A stretch of DNA of 13,469 bases from assembly GCA_039679855.1 (NCBI GenBank), contig JBDKUE010000085.1:1-13469 (forward strand), in the 5' to 3' direction. A program made the position numbers and the translations under genes. Each line of letters begins with the position of its first letter. The stretch's first letter is position 1. The notes beneath the pieces were generated by a model. The model ran no database searches. It saw nothing but the letters and a program-made list of their open reading frames with translations, and was not told where the DNA came from. Positions 6,934-13,469 of this stretch are shown here, piece after piece. Source of the stretch: UBA5314 sp039679855. Its GTDB lineage: Bacteria; Bacillota; Syntrophomonadia; Syntrophomonadales; Syntrophomonadaceae.

Positions 6934-7773
6934 ATGTTAAATCAATATACTACCGAAAGCTTTCTAGCTGTTGCCATCAGTGATGTAGGTAGAAAACGCA
7001 CCAACAATGAGGATCGCTGCCTGGTGGCTTTTCCCAAAAACAGGCGGGACAAGTTGAACAAAGGTTACTTGTTTGTAGTGGCAGACGGTATGGGCGGTCG
7101 AGCCGCCGGCGAGGTAGCCAGCAGCCTGGCAATTACTGAAGTAGAGAACTATTATTACAATACCCAAGAAAAGGATGTCTTGAATACCCTGGAAAAAGCA
7201 TTGGTTTCCGCCCACCGAATCATTCAAACCAACAGCAGCAACAATAGAGAGACTTCAGGTATGGGAACCACGGTTACGGCGATTGCGCTTTTAGAAAATT
7301 TTTTTTTGGTTGCCCATGTAGGGGACAGCCGGGCTTATTTGATAAACGGCAACTCAATTAAACAGTTGACTCATGATCATACCCTGACCGCCTGGCTGGC
7401 GAGCAAGGGTAAAATTACTTGGGAAGAAGCCCGCAACCATCCCCAACGCCACATTCTCACCCAGGCGGTAGGGGGTATAGATCAAGACCCGACTCCTGAA
7501 GTGGCTGAATACCAGCTTGAGAATGGAGAAGTATTGCTTCTCTGCACCGACGGCTTGTATTCCCTGGTTACTGATGAAGAACTCCAGGACTGTTTAACCA
7601 GCAGTGAAGATTTAGAGAGCTCATTGACCTATTTAATCGACCTAGCCAACGAACGCGGAGGTTTGGACAATATAACCGCTTTGGTGATAAAGCGCAAATC
7701 AAAAGAACCCGGGATCAATAAATTGTTTACCCGGGTCAAGACTCTATTTTTGAACATTATGAATGTATTTTAA
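6934..7773 (+). CDS. PP2C-family Ser/Thr protein phosphatase (PrpC/Stp type)
   Basis: This 279-residue cytoplasmic phosphatase starts at ATG 6934 behind AAGGAGA. It has the full set of PP2C motifs: NNED (24-27), ADGMGGRAAGE (50-60), GMGTT (109-113), AHVGDSRAYL (127-136), LTHDH (145-149), HILTQAVGG (173-181), CTDGLY (204-209) and GGLDNIT (242-248). These supply the Asp residues that bind the two Mn/Mg ions, so it should be active. Members of this family reverse Hanks-type Ser/Thr kinase signalling and usually neighbour the kinase gene, but no kinase is in the window. A basic, hydrophobic tail of about 25 residues follows the core. It is the only plus-strand gene, divergent from the FHA regulator and driven by promoter P3. 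Likely substrates are the missing kinase and phosphoproteins bound by the local FHA domains (inference). Confidence 0.95.
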   Translation: MLNQYTTESFLAVAISDVGRKRTNNEDRCLVAFPKNRRDKLNKGYLFVVADGMGGRAAGEVASSLAITEVENYYYNTQEKDVLNTLEKALVSAHRIIQTNSSNNRETSGMGTTVTAIALLENFFLVAHVGDSRAYLINGNSIKQLTHDHTLTAWLASKGKITWEEARNHPQRHILTQAVGGIDQDPTPEVAEYQLENGEVLLLCTDGLYSLVTDEELQDCLTSSEDLESSLTYLIDLANERGGLDNITALVIKRKSKEPGINKLFTRVKTLFLNIMNVF

Positions 7774-7787
7774 ACTTACTCATAGTA

Positions 7788-7801
7788 AAACCTGGAGGTT
7801 T
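7788..7801. terminator. Small hairpin between convergent genes, possible bidirectional terminator
   Basis: AAACC and GGTTT form a 5-bp stem with a TGGA loop between the convergent stop codons at 7773 and 7807. The minus strand continues with T residues. The stem is short and AT-rich, so this is a weak call based mainly on position. Confidence 0.25.
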
Positions 7802-7806
7802 GCAAG

Positions 7807-8727
7807 CTAAGAGCTTTGCTTGATTACCTCTTTGATGCATTCCACTGTTTTTGAACCATAACCCAGTTTTCCGGACATATCCTGGTTGTAGTCGATTGGG
7901 TATTCGGTTTGCTTATCGTAGGCCCCCCAGCCCGTAAATGGATCAGGGTATTCCACTAATACGGACCGGGCATATTTGCCAGCCCACCCGGAAAAATATC
8001 CGGTTTTTATTGAGCCGGCTTCACTGTTTAACGAAAGCCCCATTAACCGGTTAAATATCGCTGCTATTTGCGGATCTCCGGCTGCACTGTTTACCCATCC
8101 GTGAAAGTCAATTACAATATCGGGTTTTTCATTTAAAACTAGATCCCTGAGGGCCCGGGATTCCGGGGATGAAAATGGCCGGCTTCCGGTCAGGTTTCTA
8201 GGATTGGTTCGCGGTTTGAACGAATAATCAAAATCCATATTCATATCTATTCCCAGGGATATTTGACAACGCCCCGGACCGTTGCAGGTAGTGCCCCGCG
8301 CGGCCCCGTCGGGATTTGCGGAAGGAACGACCAGCAGTTCATAATTTCCAAGTTCCAGGCTGTGTTCCTTGAAGTAGGCCGCTAAATAGCGGGCTGTTTC
8401 TGAAAGTAGGCGCCCGTCCCGGTAAAATGCGTCTTCAAAGCCATGCATGGCAAAGACACACAGAAGCTTTTTGCCAGGATTGCTGGTTGAGCTGATTCGA
8501 TATACCTCAAGTTCTCTTTGCTCCCCGCTATAACCATAAACTTGTTTAACAAAAACCGATTCCACAGGCCTTCCAGCCGGCTCTGCCATTGACTGGTTAA
8601 CGAGCTGCTGTGGCTGCGGCTCGGGTGGCGTTGCCTTGAACTTCTTCCAAGTTAAAAACGCCCCGGTGATAAGGCCGATACAAACCGCAATTATGGTGAT
8701 TAGAACGGCGATCCTTCTCATTTGCAT
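7807..8727 (-). CDS. Membrane-anchored M14-type zinc metallopeptidase
   Basis: The 306-residue protein starts at ATG 8727 behind CCGGAG, 12 bp after the preceding gene stops, so the two are probably co-transcribed. Residues 4-26 form a signal anchor, followed by a Pro/Gln-rich linker (33-43). The rest is an extracytoplasmic M14 carboxypeptidase fold. Zinc ligands His95 and Glu98 lie in HGFEDAFYRDG, the third ligand His209 is in DIVIDFHGW, and the general base is probably Glu259 in SVLVEYPDP. NPDGAARG (138-145) and PFSSPESRAL (184-193) are also typical. The usual NR pair that anchors the substrate carboxylate appears as Asn163-Met164 in GIDMNMDF, so the Arg seems lost. This may mean an unusual substrate, such as a peptidoglycan peptide, rather than a protein C-terminus. 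The substrate assignment is inference. Confidence 0.88.
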   Translation of the reverse strand: MQMRRIAVLITIIAVCIGLITGAFLTWKKFKATPPEPQPQQLVNQSMAEPAGRPVESVFVKQVYGYSGEQRELEVYRISSTSNPGKKLLCVFAMHGFEDAFYRDGRLLSETARYLAAYFKEHSLELGNYELLVVPSANPDGAARGTTCNGPGRCQISLGIDMNMDFDYSFKPRTNPRNLTGSRPFSSPESRALRDLVLNEKPDIVIDFHGWVNSAAGDPQIAAIFNRLMGLSLNSEAGSIKTGYFSGWAGKYARSVLVEYPDPFTGWGAYDKQTEYPIDYNQDMSGKLGYGSKTVECIKEVIKQSS

Positions 8728-8739
8728 AATATCTCCGGG

Positions 8740-9663
8740 TTAATATACCCGTATCTCGGCAATACAGGTGTCGTTATACTTGTTTCCGGCATAGACGTCC
8801 AGAATGATGAAATTAATGGAACTGGTTGTCACCGGTTTAGGCAGCTGAATGATGTTTTCAGCACCGTATCCGTCTTTGAGTTCGGCGATCAAGGTCGCAC
8901 CGTCGGAGAATTCTATTTTAAGCTTGCGGGGACGGTTGTTGGCCAAAAACAGCCTTTCAGAGGCAGCATAACCGTTTTTAATTTCTATTCTGCTTACCAT
9001 GCGGGATTGTCTACTATCCAATCTTACCCATTCCTTTATTCCCGCATCACTTCGGCCCTCCACCCAGGCAGTATTGAGGTCTCCATCCACAACCAGAAGC
9101 GGGTCGTAGCGCAACTTTCCCTCCGGAGCCAGGGTTGAAGATGCACTGACTTGATCCCAACTATAGTACGATAATGACTGGTTAACCACGGTCCGGTCCT
9201 GTCCGGTTGGCTGAGAATCGATCTGCGGGGGTGTCGGTGATGAAGCTGGTGTTTCCGACACCGGTCCGGATTCCTTTAGTTGGACCGCAAGTGATTTTTC
9301 ATCTGAGCCGGAAGGGTTCTTTATGTTGTTACCCAACAACCATCCTACCAGACCTACGGCAACGGCAAGACCAACAACAGCCATAACCCAAAGCCCTTTC
9401 TTACTCTGTGCTGAGCTAACTGAAGGGCCTGACCTGGCAGCCTGAGGTTGAAAAGGAGGCAAGCCTGATCCCTGCCCAGCACTGGGATTAAAATCAGGCC
9501 AGTTCTCAACTCGGCCCTGGGGGTTGAATTGCTCCAACGGTAGGGTTTTGCTTTCCTCCCGGCCAGATGAGCCTCCCCAACCGGGCTCCAGACAAGCTCC
9601 ACATCTTCCGCAAAAGTTAACTCCGTCAGGGTTTTCACTGTTGCATGACGGGCATTTTTTCAT
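8740..9663 (-). CDS. Zinc-ribbon, single-TM protein with NADase-type glycan-binding (discoidin-like) domain
   Basis: This 307-residue protein begins with a cytoplasmic zinc ribbon (Cys4, Cys7, Cys18, Cys21) and a Pro/Gly-rich disordered linker. One membrane helix follows (about 90-111), then a Ser/Pro/Thr-rich stalk (about 114-162). The outer domain, about 165-307, contains LLVVDGDLNTAWVEG (189-203), EWVRLD, IEIKNGYA and a C-terminal YNDTCIAEIRVY. These are hallmarks of the NADase-type glycan-binding module, a discoidin/F5-8C-like beta sandwich found in many Firmicute membrane proteins. It probably binds cell-wall or other glycans outside the cell, with the zinc ribbon contacting a cytoplasmic partner (inference). 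It lies just upstream of the M14 peptidase, which may act on the same surface material. The start is ATG 9663 with AGAGG upstream. Confidence 0.9.
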   Translation of the reverse strand: MKKCPSCNSENPDGVNFCGRCGACLEPGWGGSSGREESKTLPLEQFNPQGRVENWPDFNPSAGQGSGLPPFQPQAARSGPSVSSAQSKKGLWVMAVVGLAVAVGLVGWLLGNNIKNPSGSDEKSLAVQLKESGPVSETPASSPTPPQIDSQPTGQDRTVVNQSLSYYSWDQVSASSTLAPEGKLRYDPLLVVDGDLNTAWVEGRSDAGIKEWVRLDSRQSRMVSRIEIKNGYAASERLFLANNRPRKLKIEFSDGATLIAELKDGYGAENIIQLPKPVTTSSINFIILDVYAGNKYNDTCIAEIRVY

Positions 9664-9694
9664 GGTTTTGCCTCTTTTCGTTTAGCAGTCGCTT

Positions 9695-9700
9695 ATTATA
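9695..9700 (-). promoter_or_regulatory. Possible -10 box before the zinc-ribbon/glycan-binding gene
   Basis: TATAAT reads on the minus strand at 9700-9695, 31 nt upstream of the ATG at 9663. No acceptable -35 hexamer or 11-bp repeat is seen. The 131-bp gap to the upstream TPR gene makes a separate promoter plausible, but the evidence is weak. Confidence 0.3.
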
Positions 9701-9794
9701 AGGCGATTTATCAGCATAGCATACTGGCGCCTCTTCCCCCTCATTGCGCCTTCTAATTTCGTAATCTGCTGTTTTCAGGTTCTTGCTTATTCTT

Positions 9795-11387
9795 TTATCT
9801 GGATATTTCCGCATTTCTCGATATAGAAATAGTACTTACTTTTTCGCCCGTAAAATCTATTAGTATACAGGAGGCACTAAGTTCCTCCTTTTCAGTGTAA
9901 TAATAATAATCGTCAAAAGGTTTTAATCTATCCCCATATAGCTCAAAAGCTTTGCTTTTAGGATCTCCCAGTCTTAACCCTCTAGCTGTCGATATCTTGT
10001 CATTAAGCAGCATTATTGCATATACACCCTGGCCTGCGTCGTGACCAATAGGCTTATCATAGACGACCACCCTTATATCCGGATATACAAGTTCGATGTT
10101 AGGGGGATAAGTTTGCTTAGTTTCCAGCGGATTCCCCAACAGACGAATAACCTCCGCCTTGCTCATGCCCATTTCTACCCCTTTAATGGAAAAATCAGAT
10201 GTTTCGGTCCGATTGGCAGGGGTAGTATTTGTCGTGGGAATGACGTTTGAACCCGGGACAGGTAGAGATTTAACCTGCAACTCATCTTTAACCTTTGCTA
10301 CTGGACTCCAGTTATATAATAAAAATTCAGCAGCATATTTCTTTTCATCCCCGGTATTCAGTTTCTGCAGCAAAGCTATCGCTTCCAGGTTGGTGCCGTG
10401 GGCCTGAATAGCCTTAATGGCGCTTAGTCTGGCCTTTTCATTATTTCCAGCTACCTGGTAATAAAAGGCCACATCACTTAAGAGCCATTCATTGAAATTC
10501 TCGTTCGAAACCTGGTTAATCAGGATTTCTGCACCACTTTTATCACCGGTTTTAAACATGGCAATAGCATAAAGAATCCTGGCTTTGTGGTTTCCGGATT
10601 GCCCGTTTAATTGAGCCTTATAGGCATTTACTGCCTTTGAATAGTCCTCAGAAGCATAAAGGAGGTAGAATTCCAACATGGAGGAAATTTGCTGGTTGGA
10701 TACCGCAGTGAGTTTAGCTTGAAGTTCAGTCCAGCGGCCTTTATACATATCGTTAAAAACCAGGTAGGCCTCCTGCTGGTTAATTTGGAGGCTTAAGGAT
10801 TTAACCAGATTGTTGAATGCATCGTCAGCTTTATTATTCTGTTTGAGGAAAAGGGCCAGGGTGTTGTACCCTCGGTAATCGTTGGGATATTTAGCTATAG
10901 CCTGTCTCAACGTAGCTTCAGCTTTGGCGTTGTCACCCTGCTTTTGATAGACCATTGCCAGGCCCCAGTAGGCCTCCAGGCAATTTTGGCTGCCGTTTAT
11001 TAGCTCCTGGTAAGCCTTCTCGGCATCAGGCAGTTGTCCTTTGTCTATGTACATCCCAGCCAGGCCCAGTCTAAGGGTATTTTGATCGCCGGCTGCAACA
11101 GCCGATACTCCTTTTTCATAGGCAGCTTTGGCTTCATCATATTTACCCTGCACTGTGTAGACTCTGGCCAAGCCCTGATATGCTTTTACCTGTTTGGCAT
11201 CGATATTGATGGCATCATTATAAGCCAATACGGCTTTTTCAAAATCGTTCTCACTTATATACTTGACCGCCAGATCCAGCTTCTCCTGCGCCCGATCAGC
11301 TGCCCCGCGACTCCACAGACCGGCACCAACAGCTAGAATTACTATTGCGATTAATCCTGTTATGATCAATATTTTCTTCTTGTTCAC
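9795..11387 (-). CDS. TPR-repeat protein with signal anchor and BamE-like C-terminal domain (paralog 2)
   Basis: The 530-residue protein starts at GTG 11387 with GAGGAGGG upstream. Residues 2-5 are basic (NKKK) and residues 6-25 form a hydrophobic anchor without a lipobox Cys. TPRs begin at about 35 (AQEKLDLAVKYISENDFEKA) and continue to about 205, with further helical repeats to 360. After a Thr/Pro/Asn-rich linker (about 376-397), the C-terminal domain holds KGVEMGMSKAEVIRLLGNP (402-420), a good SmpA/BamE-like motif. A second similar motif follows at 470-484 (GLRLGDPKSKAFELYG). The domain is related in layout to the C-terminus of the protein at 467-2134. Over residues 1-360 it aligns without a gap to the next paralog on its right. 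It probably works as an extracytoplasmic scaffold; its partner is unknown. Confidence 0.9.
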   Translation of the reverse strand: MNKKKILIITGLIAIVILAVGAGLWSRGAADRAQEKLDLAVKYISENDFEKAVLAYNDAINIDAKQVKAYQGLARVYTVQGKYDEAKAAYEKGVSAVAAGDQNTLRLGLAGMYIDKGQLPDAEKAYQELINGSQNCLEAYWGLAMVYQKQGDNAKAEATLRQAIAKYPNDYRGYNTLALFLKQNNKADDAFNNLVKSLSLQINQQEAYLVFNDMYKGRWTELQAKLTAVSNQQISSMLEFYLLYASEDYSKAVNAYKAQLNGQSGNHKARILYAIAMFKTGDKSGAEILINQVSNENFNEWLLSDVAFYYQVAGNNEKARLSAIKAIQAHGTNLEAIALLQKLNTGDEKKYAAEFLLYNWSPVAKVKDELQVKSLPVPGSNVIPTTNTTPANRTETSDFSIKGVEMGMSKAEVIRLLGNPLETKQTYPPNIELVYPDIRVVVYDKPIGHDAGQGVYAIMLLNDKISTARGLRLGDPKSKAFELYGDRLKPFDDYYYYTEKEELSASCILIDFTGEKVSTISISRNAEISR

Positions 11388-11414
11388 TCTAGACCCTCCT
11401 CAAAGAAGCAGCAT

Positions 11415-11423
11415 ATTATATCA
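11415..11423 (-). promoter_or_regulatory. Extended -10 promoter element before TPR paralog 2
   Basis: TGATATAAT on the minus strand (11423-11415) is a TGN-extended -10 box about 28 nt upstream of the GTG at 11387. No -35 hexamer is evident, as is usual for extended -10 promoters. None of the 11-bp TRTCA repeats appears in this 154-bp gap, so this TPR gene is probably not controlled like the left operon. Confidence 0.45.
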
Positions 11424-11541
11424 CAATTTAGCATCCTCGTTTTTCTATGGAGTAAGGTTATAAATCCGTAACCGTATACCTAACGCATATAAACCTGTTG
11501 CCTACTCAATGCTCTTTCGCAACCCATTTATTATTATGCTG

Positions 11542-13095
11542 TTATAGCCTCCCGGCTGGTCTATTGGTCATTTCAACTTCCCCTTTAGCACAGCCTAGAA
11601 TATTATAATCCTTATCAAGGAATACAACCAGGTAGTATCGTTTCTGGTCATTAGTAACTTGTAATTCATCCTTATCCAATGTTTTCAGGTCGCAAGAGTT
11701 TCTCTCCATATAATAATTAACCACACTCTTCATAGTTTTTAAATTCCAATCATGCGGATTATTATCAGCAGTTGGATAGTAGTAATGGACCTTGCTCTGC
11801 AACTCCACTGGCGTCAACTGTTCACGGCTGATAGTAAAATGTGTGGCGTATGCAGGCTTCCCGTTCGAAAAGTTACCGTCCTGGTAACCTGACACTTTCA
11901 CCCCTGAATCTACTTGAATAAGCTTAACTTCATCATTTGTATTGTTGTTTAAAGAATAAGATATTGCCGAAATAGCTTTATTGTTCAATTCACTCTTTAC
12001 CATTACAACGGGTTTCCAGTTATAAAGAAGGAACTCGGCAGCATATTTCTTTTCATCACCAGTGTTAAGCTTTTGCAGTAAAGCCACCGCTTCCAAATTG
12101 ATGCCGTTGACTTGCACAGCCTTAATGGCGCTCAGTCTGGCCTTTTCGTTGTCTCCGGCCACCTGGTGGTACAGGGCCACGTCGCCCAAAAGCCAGTCGT
12201 TGAACTTCTCATTCAATACCTGCTTGATCAGGGTTTCCGCCCTGCTTTTTTCTCCGGTCTTAAACATGGCAATAGCAGCAAGAATCCTGGCTTTGTAGTT
12301 GCCTGACTGCCCGCTTAATTTAGTCTTGAAAGTATCAACCGCCTTGGAATAATCCTCGGAAGCATAATACATGTAGAATTCCAGCATGGCGGATATCTGC
12401 TGATTGGATACAGCGGATAGTTTAGTTTGTAGTTCAGTCCAGCGTCCTTTGTAGAGATCGTTTAGGACCAGATAGGCTTCCTGCTGGTTGAGCTCGATGC
12501 TGAGGGACTTAACCAGGTTGTTAAAGGCATCATCAGCTTTATTATTCTGTTTGAGAAACAAGGCCAGGGTGTTGTATCCCCGGTAGTCATTCGGGTATTT
12601 GATAACAGCCTGTCTCAAGACAGCCTCTGCTTTGGTTTTGTCACCCTGCTTTTGGTAGGCCATGGCCAGGCCCCAGTAGGCCTCAATGCAGCTCTGGTTG
12701 CTGTCTATGATTTCCTGAAAAGACTTCTCAGCATCAGGCAATTTCCCCTGGTCTATATACATTCCGGCCAGACCCAGCTTGAGGGCGTTTTGTTCATTGG
12801 CCGCTATCGCAGCTGTCCCCTTATCGTAGGCCGCTTTGGCATCATCATATTTACCCTGCAAAGTGTAGACTTTGGCCAAACCCTGATATGCTTTAACCTG
12901 TTGGGGATCGATCTTGATGGCATCATTGTAGGCAAGGATAGCTTTGTCGAAATCATTTTCGCTTATGTATTTGACGGCTAGATCCAGTTTCTCCTGGGCC
13001 CGGTCAGCTGATCCCCGACTCCACAAACCGGCCCCAATGGCTGCGATAAATATTACAACTAATCCTGCCATTATTACTGCTTTTTTCTTGTCCAC
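11542..13095 (-). CDS. TPR-repeat protein with signal anchor and unrecognised C-terminal domain (paralog 3)
   Basis: The frame opens at 13140, but GTG 13095 is preferred. It follows GAGGGGAGAG and gives the VDKKK start shared by the paralogs, for 517 residues. After the signal anchor (about 6-25), TPR and helical repeats fill about 34-362 and match paralog 2 without a gap, differing mostly by conservative changes. The C-terminal 150 residues differ entirely from the BamE-like domains of the other two. They are Asn/Tyr-rich, with NFSNGKPAYATHFTISREQL (408-427), a Tyr-rich strand near 437, and a final beta segment RYYLVVFLDKDYNILGCAKG (486-505). I recognise no family there. The gene lies 71 bp downstream of the right-edge gene and may be co-transcribed with it. 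It is probably another extracytoplasmic scaffold carrying a different binding module. Confidence 0.88.
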   Translation of the reverse strand: MDKKKAVIMAGLVVIFIAAIGAGLWSRGSADRAQEKLDLAVKYISENDFDKAILAYNDAIKIDPQQVKAYQGLAKVYTLQGKYDDAKAAYDKGTAAIAANEQNALKLGLAGMYIDQGKLPDAEKSFQEIIDSNQSCIEAYWGLAMAYQKQGDKTKAEAVLRQAVIKYPNDYRGYNTLALFLKQNNKADDAFNNLVKSLSIELNQQEAYLVLNDLYKGRWTELQTKLSAVSNQQISAMLEFYMYYASEDYSKAVDTFKTKLSGQSGNYKARILAAIAMFKTGEKSRAETLIKQVLNEKFNDWLLGDVALYHQVAGDNEKARLSAIKAVQVNGINLEAVALLQKLNTGDEKKYAAEFLLYNWKPVVMVKSELNNKAISAISYSLNNNTNDEVKLIQVDSGVKVSGYQDGNFSNGKPAYATHFTISREQLTPVELQSKVHYYYPTADNNPHDWNLKTMKSVVNYYMERNSCDLKTLDKDELQVTNDQKRYYLVVFLDKDYNILGCAKGEVEMTNRPAGRL

Positions 13096-13166
13096 CCCAA
13101 GCTCTCCCCTCAAGAAATAACATATTAACTTAGCCGTCATAAAGGAATTGTTTTTTATAACCAGTC

Positions 13167-13469
13167 TTAATCATAATGAATTTCACCCATATAATCTTCA
13201 TAAGCTGTTCTAACCCACACGCCGGGTGCAGTGCGTTTATACCAGGCATAACCACCTTCCGAGCGCCAATAGCCAGCATAAATTTTAGCGTTGTCTTCGG
13301 AGAATTCCTCGATTTCTATTACAACTTTACCGATGTATTCAACGTCATCTGAAGTTCCTTCTTTCAATTTATGATCGGGGAAGGCTACTTCATCTCCCCC
13401 TTTGGAATAATCTTTAATGATCTGTTTTTTTAAGGCTGCTTTTTCATCAATAGCTGCCTTTTCGTTATT
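13167..13469 (-). CDS. C-terminal fragment of an unrecognised protein (cut by right window edge)
   Basis: The frame is open to the window edge and ends at TAA 13169-13167, giving 100 visible residues. A TTG at 13367 inside it is not a convincing start, because coding-like sequence (EKAAIDEKAALKKQIIKDYS) continues upstream in frame and no ribosome binding site precedes it. The visible part begins with a Lys/Ala/Glu-rich, probably helical stretch. It then becomes beta-prone and aromatic (YIGKVVIEIEEF, AGYWRSEGGYAWYKR, GVWVRTAYEDYMGEIHYD). I cannot assign a family. An extracytoplasmic accessory domain is possible given the neighbours. Confidence 0.7.
   Translation of the reverse strand, partial: NNEKAAIDEKAALKKQIIKDYSKGGDEVAFPDHKLKEGTSDDVEYIGKVVIEIEEFSEDNAKIYAGYWRSEGGYAWYKRTAPGVWVRTAYEDYMGEIHYD

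Larger units (their letters stand above)
9795..13095 (-). repeat. Tandem gene duplication: direct repeat of about 1.1 kb, offset 1708 bp
   Basis: The 5' halves of the two TPR genes are direct repeats. The start codons (13095 and 11387) and an internal landmark in GTGTTGTA (12569 and 10861) are both exactly 1708 bp apart, so no net indel separates them. Similarity extends from the leader codons to the codons for YNW near residue 358-360 (about 10308-11387 and 12016-13095). It then stops abruptly where the C-terminal domains differ. Confidence 0.8.

Noticed and set aside
13096..13140. Longer N-terminus for TPR paralog 3 from ATG 13140
   Set aside because: GTG 13095 has GAGGGGAGAG upstream and gives the same VDKKK start as the paralogs. 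The extra 15 residues have no counterpart in the paralogs.
9664..13166. Search for further 11-bp TRTCA repeats before the right-hand TPR and zinc-ribbon genes
   Set aside because: The gaps at 9664-9794, 11388-11541 and 13096-13166 contain no phased pentamers, so the right half is not assigned to the proposed regulon.

Overview
The window looks like a chromosomal segment from a Gram-positive Clostridia-type Firmicute of moderate GC content. I infer a Peptococcaceae-like host from strong purine-rich ribosome binding sites, frequent GTG and TTG starts, zinc-ribbon membrane proteins, and a PrpC/Stp-type phosphatase. No rRNA, tRNA, CRISPR array or insertion sequence is visible. The species cannot be named from the sequence alone.

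Layout. Every gene lies on the minus strand except one. From right to left on the minus strand: the C-terminal end of an unrecognised protein (13469-13167); two close TPR paralogs (13095-11542 and 11387-9795); a zinc-ribbon/TM/NADase-type glycan-binding-domain protein (9663-8740); and a membrane-anchored M14-type metallopeptidase (8727-7807). Converging on these from the plus strand is a PP2C protein phosphatase (6934-7773). Divergent from the phosphatase is a regulator that joins an FHA domain to an OmpR/PhoB-type winged helix (6760-6059). After a 585-bp non-coding gap comes an apparent operon (5473-467) of an FHA-FHA-ABC-2 transporter, a lipoprotein and a third TPR paralog. A zinc-ribbon membrane protein then starts at 275 and runs off the left edge.

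How it may work together. Two proteins carry FHA domains, which read phosphothreonine, and a third removes Ser/Thr phosphates. This indicates a phosphothreonine-signalling locus whose kinase lies outside the window. The transporter has the domain order of mycobacterial Rv1747. The regulator has an FHA domain where a response regulator would have its receiver, and a DNA-binding domain of a class that binds direct repeats about 11 bp apart.

The main discovery is three non-coding sites, each with three TRTCA pentamers exactly 11 bp apart, and each 22-23 nt upstream of a perfect TATAAT -10 box. They stand before the left zinc-ribbon gene, before the transporter operon and before the phosphatase gene. 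I propose that they form the local regulon of the FHA-winged-helix protein, so that it would control the phosphatase and the other FHA protein.

A second theme is modular duplication. The three TPR proteins share about 360 N-terminal residues, gapless between the two on the right, and then carry different C-terminal domains. The lipoprotein in the left operon shares the same N-terminal leader at DNA level.
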